Below, piece after piece: positions 8,517 to 16,012 of a stretch of 64,000 bases of DNA. The position numbers and the translations under genes were made by a program. Source of the stretch: JABDJL01 sp047614505 (GTDB lineage: Bacteria; Pseudomonadota; Gammaproteobacteria; Xanthomonadales; SZUA-36). The first letter of the stretch is position 1. Every line of letters begins with the position of its first letter. The notes beneath the pieces are model-generated. The model did not search any database. It was not told the DNA's origin and saw only the letters and a program-made list of their open reading frames with translations. The stretch covers positions 94,726 through 158,725 of the forward strand of contig JBLHGQ010000001.1 of the NCBI GenBank assembly GCA_047614505.1, given 5' to 3'.

Positions 8517-9395
8517 ATGCTTCAAGCTCCAATCCTGATTGAACCGGCAATAACCGACCTGGGCGAATTTTCCGTCAGACGATTATTGCCTTCCTCTGTG
8601 CAACGCTCGGTTGGGCCATTTGTATTCTGGGACCACTTTGGCCCGGTTACCCTCCCTTCAGATCGAGATATGGAAGTACGCCCGCATCCGCATATTGGTC
8701 TGGCCACGTTGACCTGGCTATTTGAAGGTGAAATTACGCATCGCGACGGCCTGGGCTATGAGCAGGATATTTCACCCGGCGATGTAAACTGGATGACCGC
8801 TGGTCGTGGCATTGTTCATTCTGAGCGCACGCCCACACATCTACGGGGCAAGCCCAAGCCGTTACATGGCTTGCAAATTTGGATGGGGTTACCGCTTGAG
8901 CATGAGCAGGTAGAGCCAGGGTTTCAGCACTACCCGGCGCAAGCTATTCCACGCGTGCAGGTTGGTGAAGTCATTTTTGACTTGATTGCAGGCAAAGCGC
9001 TGGGTGCCGAATCACCCGTTCAGGTTTATTCACCCTTGTTTTATCTGGCTGCCAAGTTGCAACCAGGCCAGGGTTTTCAGTGGCACAGACAACATCCTGA
9101 AGAAGCGATCTACGTGGTGGAAGGTAGCTTGGAAATTGATGAGGCTTTCGTGCCTGGGCACAATATGGCTGTGTTACCGGATCGGGCAACAATTTCTGTC
9201 AAAAGTGTGGAAGGTGCGCGCATTGCAATCTTTGGCGGCGAGCCCATTGGCGAGCGATTCATCTGGTGGAATTTTGTTGCCAGCAGCCGTGAACGAATTC
9301 GCGAAGCGGCAGCGATCTGGTCAGCAGGTGGATTCGACCGCGTTGAGGGCGATGATGAGTTTATTCCATTGCCTGAAAACCGACCCATGCCCTGA
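8517..9395 (+). CDS. Pirin family protein
   Basis: The 292-residue protein has the bicupin fold of pirins. The N-terminal cupin shows RPHPHIGLATLTWLFEGE and ITHRDGLG, which supply the metal-binding His and Glu residues, and the SERTP motif follows. The C-terminal cupin includes HPEEAIYVVEGSLEI. Some bacterial pirins have quercetin dioxygenase activity or modulate redox-linked enzymes; the function here is unknown. I chose ATG at 8517, preceded by AAAGGT, over an upstream in-frame ATG at 8472 that lies inside the preceding gene. The LOG gene follows after 31 bases, so they are probably co-transcribed. Confidence 0.9.
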   Translation: MLQAPILIEPAITDLGEFSVRRLLPSSVQRSVGPFVFWDHFGPVTLPSDRDMEVRPHPHIGLATLTWLFEGEITHRDGLGYEQDISPGDVNWMTAGRGIVHSERTPTHLRGKPKPLHGLQIWMGLPLEHEQVEPGFQHYPAQAIPRVQVGEVIFDLIAGKALGAESPVQVYSPLFYLAAKLQPGQGFQWHRQHPEEAIYVVEGSLEIDEAFVPGHNMAVLPDRATISVKSVEGARIAIFGGEPIGERFIWWNFVASSRERIREAAAIWSAGGFDRVEGDDEFIPLPENRPMP

Positions 9396-9426
9396 AACCC
9401 AAAATCTTCAAAAGAGAAATTCATAT

Positions 9427-10026
9427 ATGAAATCAATTTGCGTTTATTGCGCATCATCGGACGATATTGATGATCGTTACAGGGCTGCTGCAGCCGGTGT
9501 TGGCAAAGCCCTGGCGGCACGGGGAATTACTCTGGTCTTTGGTGGCGGACGTGTCGGTTTAATGGGTGAAACGGCCCGTGCCGTGCGTGCAAATGGTGGT
9601 CGGGTGATTGGGATTATTACCCAGTATCTGATGGATATTGAGCAAGGGGATTCTGAATGTGATGAATTGATTGTGGTCAACGCAATGCGTGAACGGAAGC
9701 GGATACTGATTGAAAAAAGTGATGCATTTCTGGTATTGCCAGGCGGTATTGGCACTTACGAGGAGTTCTTTGAAACTCTGGTTGGTCGTCAACTTCAAGA
9801 ACACAACAAACCCATAGGAATTATCAACGTCGATAACTTCTATGACCCTTTGCTTGATCTGTTCAAGCATGGCGAAAAGACTGGCTTTATCAGACCTGGA
9901 GCCAGAGACCTGTTTGTTGTGGGCGAAGATCCGGATCAGGTGATTGATGCACTTGGGCAAATTCCCGCAGATGCAGGGCCACAGCTGAAGAAAAGTGGTT
10001 CTGAACCGGGTAAGAAAGGACCTTAA
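9427..10026 (+). CDS. LOG family protein (cytokinin riboside 5'-monophosphate phosphoribohydrolase-like)
   Basis: A 199-residue Rossmann-like protein with the LOG signature: FGGGRVGLMG near residues 38-47, MRERK near 87-91, and the phosphate-binding and catalytic motif PGGIGTYEE at about 105-113. LOG enzymes hydrolyse nucleoside 5'-monophosphates to base and ribose 5-phosphate; in bacteria this is a nucleotide salvage or clean-up role. The start at 9427 gives the typical N-terminus MKSICVYCASS; the frame is open further upstream through the pirin gene, but those codons are shadow. The C-terminal tail after residue ~185 is charged and not conserved. Confidence 0.9.
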   Translation: MKSICVYCASSDDIDDRYRAAAAGVGKALAARGITLVFGGGRVGLMGETARAVRANGGRVIGIITQYLMDIEQGDSECDELIVVNAMRERKRILIEKSDAFLVLPGGIGTYEEFFETLVGRQLQEHNKPIGIINVDNFYDPLLDLFKHGEKTGFIRPGARDLFVVGEDPDQVIDALGQIPADAGPQLKKSGSEPGKKGP

Positions 10027-10183
10027 ACCTTCAAAGTACTCTTGTCGTTCAGTTTCAAATAAGACATATGTCCCTTTTTCTGCCTCCCCTATGTCCGCGA
10101 CAGTGGTCGATGACAAAGCCTAGAATTTGATCTGGCGGTTGGGGAAACCCTACAAAATTCTTAGAGGCTCATCGAGAAAAGAC

Positions 10184-10624
10184 ATGAATACAAAACTTTT
10201 AAACTCAATTCCACTGTTCGAAACGCTGAATGAGGCTGAATCAGAGATTCTTGCGTCACGAATTGAACTTCGCCAGTTTCCGGAGAACAGTCTTATCATT
10301 AATGAAGGTGAGGAGACTAACTCTCTTTACATCATCCTGAGCGGCAAGGTAAAAATTTTCCTGTTGGGAGAAAGCGGAGAAGAAGTCATATTAAACTTCC
10401 TCAGTGAAGGCGATTATTTCGGTGAAGTATCAATGTTTGGTGACGGTGAACGGTCGGCTTCTGTCCTTACCCTTTCAGACGCTTATTTCGCGGTGCTGGA
10501 AAAAGACGATTTCGTTGAGCTAATGACTTCGCATCCTAAACTTGGACTGACGATCATCAAGGGAGCGACCCATCGTCTGCAGTCACTGAGTCATAATGTG
10601 AGAAGTCTTGCTGCCAATTGGTGA
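10184..10624 (+). CDS. Stand-alone cyclic nucleotide-binding domain protein
   Basis: This 146-residue protein is a single cNMP-binding domain with the N-terminal capping helices of Crp/Fnr proteins, including SLYIILSGKVKIF and the phosphate-binding cassette GDYFGEVSMFGDGERSAS. It ends just after the dimerisation helix (HNVRSLAANW) and has no helix-turn-helix. The next gene, 27 bases downstream, is a full-length paralogue: the two share long matching stretches such as the INEGxxTNSLYIIL and EKSGxEVILN regions. The pair probably arose by tandem duplication with loss of one DNA-binding domain. It might form inactive heterodimers with its neighbour, or be a decaying copy. I cannot decide from sequence. 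Confidence 0.85.
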   Translation: MNTKLLNSIPLFETLNEAESEILASRIELRQFPENSLIINEGEETNSLYIILSGKVKIFLLGESGEEVILNFLSEGDYFGEVSMFGDGERSASVLTLSDAYFAVLEKDDFVELMTSHPKLGLTIIKGATHRLQSLSHNVRSLAANW

Positions 10625-10650
10625 CACGCTTTGGGGTATGATTGGCGTGC

Positions 10651-11307
10651 ATGGATGTAAATATCCTCAAGGGTATAAACCTGTTCGAATCATTGGAGGC
10701 AGATGATCTTCTTGCTGTGTCCAGTCATCTCGTACAAAGAAGGTTTCTGAAAAACAGTGTCATTATCAATGAAGGTGACACCACCAATTCGCTCTACATC
10801 ATTCTCACTGGCAAAGTTAAAGCGTTTCTCAATGACGAGAGTGGCAAAGAAGTCATTCTTAACGTGGTTAACGAGGGGGAGTATTTTGGTGAGGTTTCAT
10901 TGTTTGATAACGGTAACCGTTCAGCATCAATTATGACTTTGGAAGATAGCCAGTTTGCAGTATTGGAAAAGTCGGCCTTTCTTAAATGTATTACTACTCA
11001 ACCAGAACTCGCTTTGACCATCATTAAAGGCCTGACCATGCGTTTGCGAGGGCTGACCGGCAGTGTTAGAAATCTTGCCTTGATGGACGTATATGGCAGG
11101 GTAGCATTTACGTTGCTTGAACTTGCTGTCGAAAAGGATGGTAAGAAAGTGATAACCGAAGGCCTCACTTATGAGGACCTGGCCAAACGAGTTGGTGCTT
11201 CCGCTAAGATGGTGGGACGAGTCATGAAAGATCTGAAAACCGGTGGCTACATCACCAAAAGCGGTAAAAAACTCCTGATAAATCGTTCATTCCCTTCTTC
11301 TTGGTAG
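10651..11307 (+). CDS. Crp/Fnr family transcriptional regulator
   Basis: The 218-residue protein has an N-terminal cNMP-binding domain with GEYFGEVSLFDNGNRSAS as the binding cassette, a long dimer helix, and a C-terminal winged helix with TYEDLAKRVGASAKMVGRVM as recognition region. No N-terminal Cys cluster is present, so it is not an Fnr-type oxygen sensor. The cassette has Ser-Ala where cAMP-binding Crp has Arg-Ser-Ala-Ser, so the ligand could be cAMP or another nucleotide. ATG at 10651 is chosen; a TTG at 10642 sits closer to the GGGGT ribosome-binding sequence and would add three residues. Confidence 0.9.
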   Translation: MDVNILKGINLFESLEADDLLAVSSHLVQRRFLKNSVIINEGDTTNSLYIILTGKVKAFLNDESGKEVILNVVNEGEYFGEVSLFDNGNRSASIMTLEDSQFAVLEKSAFLKCITTQPELALTIIKGLTMRLRGLTGSVRNLALMDVYGRVAFTLLELAVEKDGKKVITEGLTYEDLAKRVGASAKMVGRVMKDLKTGGYITKSGKKLLINRSFPSSW

Positions 11308-11387
11308 GACCAGGCGGCAATTTCCAGCATTCTGGTGTAAAGTGCCATCTGAATGTCCAGCTCTTTTCGTACTTTGTTTGCGAGGTC

Positions 11388-11585
11388 ATGCTCAAGATGA
11401 GAAATGCACTTTTACCAGTATTGCTGCTGCTGATTGCGGGCGCCACCAGCGCGGGTGAATCCGGTGGTTTGGAGAATAATGAACCACCAGAGATATTAGA
11501 ACCTGCCATTGCATTATCAGCGTATGAAATTCTGTTTATCGGTAACAGCCATAGCTCAGCCAGGCTGGTCAAAACCGGTCAATGA
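11388..11585 (+). pseudogene. N-terminal remnant of an exported SGNH/DUF4886-type hydrolase
   Basis: One frame starting at ATG 11388 or 11397 gives a signal peptide (NALLPVLLLLIAGATSA), an acidic linker and then YEILFIGNSHSSA, which is the first conserved block of SGNH-hydrolase-like proteins, with the putative nucleophile Ser in GNSHS. The frame then stops within 10 residues, inside the last codons of the convergent alcohol dehydrogenase gene. The rest of the catalytic domain is absent, so this is a truncated gene whose 3' part was deleted. The identification rests on a short motif. Confidence 0.5.
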
Positions 11586-12609
11586 CTGTGATACCCGGGT
11601 CCTCAAAATTGTCCATGCTGATTAATCTTGCCGGGGCTTCCTCTAGAGAAATCAGTTTGTTTACCAGGTTTTGGGGCTTGAGTTGGCCAGACAGAACCAT
11701 CTCAAGCATTTTAGGATATCGATGCGCCTGCATTCCGTGACTGCCGTAAATTTCAAGTTCTCCAGCCACGATCATATTCATGGGTAGCCTGGAGTTTCGG
11801 TCTTGGGGAGTAAGAATCCCTACCTGTATGTGTTTTCCTCTTTTGCGCAGGCAGGAGACTGAATTAAAGCAGGTATCCGGAAAACCCACCGCATCAATAG
11901 ATATATGAGCGCCACCACCGGTTGCCTCCTTGATGCTCGCAATTACATCAGCACTGCTTGTGGAGTTAATCACTAAATCCGCACCTGAGATTTTGGCAAG
12001 GTCCAATTTGTCTCTTGAGATATCAATTGCTACAACATTTGCACCCATCGCTTTGGCAATCATGATGGCAGAAAGGCCAACACCTCCGCAGCCGTGTACA
12101 GCAAGCCATTGCTCAGTTTTCACCGCGCCTTGATCAACAACAGCCCTGAATGCTGTCGCGAAACGACAGCCCAGGCTTGCTGCCGTGACGAAATCAACTT
12201 CTTCCGGTAGATGAACCAGGTTAGTGTCTGCATAGTCGACGGCTACAAATTGTGCGAAAGAGCCCCAATGCGTAAATCCAGGCTGAAACTGCCTGTCACA
12301 AACCTGATGATTTCCTGAATCACATTGTTCACAACGACCGCAACCACATACAAATGGAAGTGTGACGCGATCCCCAATATTCCATCTAGCGACTTCCGAG
12401 CCGATTGCTTCAACTACACCACTTAATTCATGTCCCGGCACATGCGGCAATTTGATGTCTGAGTCATGGCCCATCCAGCCATGCCAGTCGCTACGGCAAA
12501 GACCAGAAGCACGAACGGCGATAACGACTCCTGAAGGACCGGGGGTAGGGTCGGAAAAATTTTCTATGCTTATTTCGCCTTCAAATTCTGTGTAATAAGC
12601 TGCGCGCAT
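11569..12609 (-). CDS. Zinc-dependent alcohol dehydrogenase (MDR superfamily)
   Basis: A 346-residue medium-chain dehydrogenase. Cys38 and the GHE motif at His60-Glu61 mark the catalytic zinc site, and Cys90, Cys93, Cys96 and Cys104 mark the structural zinc. The Rossmann motif GCGGVGLSAIMIAKAMG near residues 173-190 with an acidic residue after the second strand (VAIDIS) suggests NAD rather than NADP. It oxidises or reduces an alcohol/aldehyde pair in the cytoplasm; the substrate is not evident. It is convergent with, and overlaps by 17 bases, the hydrolase remnant at its 3' end. No obvious operon partner. Confidence 0.9.
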   Translation of the reverse strand: MRAAYYTEFEGEISIENFSDPTPGPSGVVIAVRASGLCRSDWHGWMGHDSDIKLPHVPGHELSGVVEAIGSEVARWNIGDRVTLPFVCGCGRCEQCDSGNHQVCDRQFQPGFTHWGSFAQFVAVDYADTNLVHLPEEVDFVTAASLGCRFATAFRAVVDQGAVKTEQWLAVHGCGGVGLSAIMIAKAMGANVVAIDISRDKLDLAKISGADLVINSTSSADVIASIKEATGGGAHISIDAVGFPDTCFNSVSCLRKRGKHIQVGILTPQDRNSRLPMNMIVAGELEIYGSHGMQAHRYPKMLEMVLSGQLKPQNLVNKLISLEEAPARLISMDNFEDPGITVIDRF

Positions 12610-12716
12610 AGATTGGATACTACCTGATTTATCACGTAGATCTTAAGTTGCAGAAAGCTTACCGGGTCGGGAATATTAGGTATACGACGCCAATATGCCC
12701 GGCGTTGACTTTCTTT

Positions 12717-13499
12717 CTATTTAGTAGGTATTGACACCTCACCAGCAACATCGCTGGATCGAATTCCGCCGCTACCATCCTTTAGTACCCTGAAATCGCC
12801 ACCGATTCTTTCTGCCACGATTCTACCTGATGAATCGCGCTCTACGATGAAGTCTTGTGTCACATCCTGGAAGTGAATACTGCCTGAACTATCCTTCTTG
12901 ACCAGGACAGTGCCGTTAATTCCTTTACCCTTGATGCTACCGGAGCTGTCAGAAACGATGGTTACGTCGCCTTCGATATCAATCAGGCTAATGCTGCCTG
13001 AAGAATCCTTGAGTCGAACTGCGCCCGCGACATTTTCAATCTTGATCGAGCCTGAACTGTCTTTAACGTTTAGTTCGCCAACTCCTTCAATGGTCATGCT
13101 TCCGGAACTGTCGGTCACATCCAGGCTCATCTGATTTGGCACATCCAGTTCCAGGTCAATGCGCGCATAGCGATCACCTGTAAAAGACCAGCCACCATCG
13201 ATATCAGGAAGCTCGACTTCAATTTTGGCCACGTCACCACTTTGAGTTTCAATGCTCGACTCATCCAGCCACTCCTGTTTTGAAGCACAAGCGATGCCCT
13301 CGATGACAGCACTTTCCGAATCCGAGTCACCCTTAATCGTTAGTGTCCCTGCACCGGCAATAATCAATAGGGTCTCGGCATTTGATAAATCCAAATTCAT
13401 CTGGATTTTTTTCTCAAACTTACAATCCTCGGCTTGCGTTACGAGCGGAAACAGAAGCAACGATGCAAAACCTGCAAGCAATACAAATAACTTTTTCAC
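12717..13499 (-). CDS. Exported DUF4097-like protein with seven DSSG-type repeats
   Basis: The 260-residue product has a signal peptide (about residues 1-23) and a beta-rich body. In the C-terminal half a DSSGSI-type motif recurs at residues 130, 147, 165, 184, 203, 222 and 241, so the period settles at exactly 19 residues; the last two copies read DSSGRI and DGSGGI. Each repeat alternates polar turns and hydrophobic strands, as in a right-handed beta-helix or solenoid, and the layout resembles DUF4097/DUF2807 proteins, often called putative adhesins. Function is unknown. Location is periplasm or outer surface. It has its own promoter region upstream, facing away from the membrane/XRE pair. 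Confidence 0.75.
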   Translation of the reverse strand: MKKLFVLLAGFASLLLFPLVTQAEDCKFEKKIQMNLDLSNAETLLIIAGAGTLTIKGDSDSESAVIEGIACASKQEWLDESSIETQSGDVAKIEVELPDIDGGWSFTGDRYARIDLELDVPNQMSLDVTDSSGSMTIEGVGELNVKDSSGSIKIENVAGAVRLKDSSGSISLIDIEGDVTIVSDSSGSIKGKGINGTVLVKKDSSGSIHFQDVTQDFIVERDSSGRIVAERIGGDFRVLKDGSGGIRSSDVAGEVSIPTK

Positions 13500-13713
13500 A
13501 GTAATTCTCCAAAATGATGGGCTTATCTTGATATAGACGATGCAAGAATGAAGCCAGTTACATTTTCATTTGAAATTCAGTGATTTAGCGAACAATTCAG
13601 AAGAATCGTGCATTCTACATCGAAATCAGGTGGTTAAAAGAGCCTAATTCTGGCAAATCTGGCATTTTTTTACATCCATAAGTCGTGCTAACTAGACAAT
13701 ATGACAAATAGAC

Positions 13714-13762
13714 TTGACATGTGTAATTCCTGTCACTAACATATGTAAAAGAAACTTTACAT
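13714..13762 (+). promoter_or_regulatory. Sigma-70-type promoter with inverted repeats, upstream of the membrane protein/XRE pair
   Basis: TTGACA at 13714-13719 is a perfect -35 box, followed after 17 bases by TAACAT at 13737-13742 as -10. Two inverted repeats overlap it: TGACA-N11-TGTCA at 13715-13735 covers the -35 and spacer, and ATGTAAA-N6-TTTACAT at 13743-13762 covers the likely start of transcription. Both are well placed for repression, most simply by the XRE protein of the same operon. A strong ribosome site (AAGGAG, 13769-13774) precedes the ATG at 13784. Confidence 0.7.
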
Positions 13763-13783
13763 TATGACAAGGAGAATAGACTT

Positions 13784-14206
13784 ATGAACAATAATGTAAC
13801 AGAGTCCAGTAACTGGACTGCTCAAAACAGGAAAAATACTGTTCGGCTTGCTTACTGGACGGCGGCCTGGACTGCCTCAATGGCGCTGGCAACTTTTGGC
13901 CCCATTTTCCTCTGGAACTTTGATTCAACACTTTCCATGATGGGTTTCTTGCTTAATCTGGGACTGGGTTTTGGCATGATTCACGCCAACAAAATTCATC
14001 TCAAAGGACTGGATGAAATGCAGCAGAAAATCCAGCTTGAAGGCATGGCCTTATCCCTGGGTGTCGGTCTGGTTTGTGGTTTGAGTTATTCATTACTGGA
14101 TACGACCAATCTCATTTCTTTTGATGCTGAAATATCACATCTTGTAATTTTGATGGGTCTCACATATTTGACTGGTGTTCTTCTTGGTCAGAGGCGGTAT
14201 CGATGA
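13784..14206 (+). CDS. Small four-helix membrane protein paired with an XRE regulator
   Basis: A 140-residue inner-membrane protein with four predicted helices, near residues 25-47, 48-68, 85-105 and 115-134; the loop between the second and third has HLKGLDEMQQKIQLEG, conserved-looking and probably cytoplasmic. It has no signal peptide and no known enzymatic motif. Its stop overlaps the start of the XRE gene (ATGA at 14203-14206). Pairs of a small DUF-type membrane protein and a short HTH regulator are widespread in bacteria without a known role. It might act as sensor or membrane sequestering partner for the regulator, but that is inference. Confidence 0.75.
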   Translation: MNNNVTESSNWTAQNRKNTVRLAYWTAAWTASMALATFGPIFLWNFDSTLSMMGFLLNLGLGFGMIHANKIHLKGLDEMQQKIQLEGMALSLGVGLVCGLSYSLLDTTNLISFDAEISHLVILMGLTYLTGVLLGQRRYR

Positions 14207-14403
14207 AGAATCGTCTGAAAGTTCTTCGAGCGGAACGCGACTGGACTCAGGCTCAATTGGCAGATGCATTGGAAGTGTCGCGACAAACGGTTAACGCCAT
14301 CGAGACGGGTAAATTTGACCCAAGCTTGCCACTCGCTTTCAAAACGGCCCGCTTGTTTGAATTAGCCATCGAAGACGTTTTTCAGGAAGAGATGCTATCT
14401 TGA
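14203..14403 (+). CDS. Short XRE-family HTH transcriptional regulator
   Basis: A 66-residue protein that is only a five-helix XRE DNA-binding domain: LKVLRAERDWTQAQLADALEV, then SRQTVNAIETGKFDPSL as recognition helix and turn, then the FELAIEDVF closing helix. Such short regulators usually repress their own operon. It is translationally coupled to the membrane protein gene, and the inverted repeats in the promoter at 13714-13762 are the obvious candidate operators. There is no ligand or protease domain. Confidence 0.9.
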   Translation: MKNRLKVLRAERDWTQAQLADALEVSRQTVNAIETGKFDPSLPLAFKTARLFELAIEDVFQEEMLS

Positions 14404-14474
14404 TCCATAATATCGTTAATGAACCAGCCTGGGTTAAGGGCAAATAATGATGGCCATGAAGAGTGAATGAACTG

Positions 14475-15542
14475 ATGACCACACGAAGAGAGACCCTCCA
14501 AATAGTCGCAACGGCAGCCGCATTGGCTGCGATCCCAGCCGTAGCCACTGCAAGAAAGTCTAATCTTTATGACCGCTCAGTTGTGATTGACGCGCTGTGT
14601 TTTGGCAAAGAATGGGACGATTCTGTTTTTGAAGGTCTCAAAGAGGCTGGTTACTCCGGTATTGTTGAAAGCCTGGACAGGGCGGATCTGCAAACCGCCA
14701 TTGATGAACTCATCAAATGGCGTGCAAGATTTGTCGAGCACAGCGATAAGTTAATCCCAGCTCTTTCGGCTGCGGATTTCGAACGGGCAAAGAAAAGTGA
14801 TCGAACTGCGGTTGTTATGAATTTCCAGAACGCAACCATGCTGGAAGGCGATGCAGATAATGTTGAAGCACTTCATGCTCTGGGAATGCGCTGTTTCCAA
14901 CTTACCTACAATTATCGGAACTTGCTCGGGGATGGTTGTCTCGAACGTACTAACGCAGGCCTGTCCGAATTTGGCGTAGAGGTTGTCGAGCGAATGAACA
15001 CGGTGGGAGTGATGGTCGATCTTTCTCATTGTGGGCCTCAAACTACGCTCGATGGTATTGAGTTCTCAGCCAAACCGGTGGCAATGACCCACACGATGTG
15101 CAAAGCAGTGCGAGAGCATCCACGGGCGAAAAGTGATGATGCCATCCGGGCCTGCGCTGAGAAAGGCGGCGTAACCGGAATCGCCGCACTTGGGTATTTT
15201 ATTGGTACGGATCCAGGCGGTGAAACGACCATTGAGCACTATGCAGACCAGATTGAGCACGCCGTTTCAGTTGCAGGCCATGGGCACGTTGCATTGTCGA
15301 CCGATTTTCCGCCTCAGGGTATTTCACCATGGGCGACGAAAGAGGAGTGGTACGAACCCAGGTTGACAGCATTCAAGCCAAGTTATGAAGTGCGCTGGCC
15401 ACCCTGGATTCCTGAACTTGACACTCCCGACCGTTTTCGCAACCTATTGAGAGAACTCGAAGGCCGTGGCTGGAAAGACCGCAATCTGGAACTCCTGCTC
15501 GGCCAGAATTGGATTCGCCTATTTCGCGACACCATTGGCTAA
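14475..15542 (+). CDS. M19 (renal dipeptidase)-like exported protein with altered metal site
   Basis: The 355-residue product starts TTRRETLQIV followed by an Ala-rich stretch, a likely twin-arginine signal. The body follows the M19 membrane dipeptidase TIM-barrel: GVMVDLSHCG, MTHTMCKAVREHPRAKSDD, and GHVALSTDF are recognisable. The first metal-binding motif, normally HxD early in the mature protein, reads VIDALCF here, so one zinc ligand pair appears to be missing. Related proteobacterial proteins also have this variant, so it may be a divergent hydrolase rather than a dead one. ATG at 14475 is chosen; a GTG at 14463 is possible. Confidence 0.8.
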   Translation: MTTRRETLQIVATAAALAAIPAVATARKSNLYDRSVVIDALCFGKEWDDSVFEGLKEAGYSGIVESLDRADLQTAIDELIKWRARFVEHSDKLIPALSAADFERAKKSDRTAVVMNFQNATMLEGDADNVEALHALGMRCFQLTYNYRNLLGDGCLERTNAGLSEFGVEVVERMNTVGVMVDLSHCGPQTTLDGIEFSAKPVAMTHTMCKAVREHPRAKSDDAIRACAEKGGVTGIAALGYFIGTDPGGETTIEHYADQIEHAVSVAGHGHVALSTDFPPQGISPWATKEEWYEPRLTAFKPSYEVRWPPWIPELDTPDRFRNLLRELEGRGWKDRNLELLLGQNWIRLFRDTIG

Positions 15543-15690
15543 GGAGTCCGATGAATCACTTTCACCATAACTGTACCAGTCCACTTTGCGTGTCAGGAAC
15601 ATCAAGCCTGCAATTGCAATGAGTAGTGACACCGAACCAAGTAACAACGAAAGATGTTCGGCACTGACAAGCGCATAAAGCAATTAAGCT
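15519..15690 (-). pseudogene. C-terminal remnant of a CreD-type inner-membrane protein
   Basis: Read on the minus strand, LLYALVSAEHLSLLLGS then LLIAIAGLMFLTRKVDWYS matches the last two helices and the final RxDWY motif of CreD (cell envelope integrity / Cre-regulon protein). The frame is stopped by TAA just upstream and ends at TAG 15519-15521, within the last codons of the M19-like gene. Only about 50 of some 440 residues remain. It sits back to back with a serine hydrolase remnant, so the gap between two intact peptidase genes is made of two unrelated gene ends. Confidence 0.65.
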
Positions 15691-15724
15691 ATTAGAAATT
15701 GGATTGATACCCAATGGCCCGTAG

Positions 15725-15925
15725 TTGATCCAAAAATATGGTTTGGGATGGCGCATTGCTGACGATGGCAATGGAACCAATTGGATCGGCCACTCAGGTG
15801 GTTCGATCGGTGGCACTACTTCATTCTGGATACTGCCTGAAAGCGGTTTGGTGATAGCCGCTATCAGCAATTTGTCCGATTTTGATTTTGCAACAGTTTT
15901 GGTATCACTTTCCGAAGTGTTTTGA
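15725..15925 (+). pseudogene. C-terminal remnant of an S12 beta-lactamase-like serine hydrolase
   Basis: From TTG 15725 one frame gives YGLGWRIADDGNGTNWIGHS, continuing with GGSIGGTTSFWILPESGLVIAAISN and a C-terminal helix to TGA at 15923. This is the standard end of class C beta-lactamase-like hydrolases, including GHSGG. Upstream there is only about 35 bases before the CreD remnant, so the nucleophile and Tyr motifs are gone. No promoter or ribosome site is evident. Its sequence differs from the remnant at 5088-5252, so the two come from different parent genes. Confidence 0.72.
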
Positions 15926-16012
15926 GTTCATACCTTATGGCACCCGCAATGGCTAAAATTACTGTGGCATAATTCTGCCTCTTAATTTTATCCAATTTTT
16001 AGGAGTTGATCG

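Noticed and set aside
12660..12700. Short stem (ACGCC/GGCGT) after the DUF4097-like gene
   Set aside because: Five pairs, nine-base loop, no T-run on the minus strand; not convincing as a terminator.
15562..15870. Long minus-strand frame over the remnant region
   Set aside because: It lies antisense to the S12 remnant and has no recognisable domain; the CreD match is in another frame.
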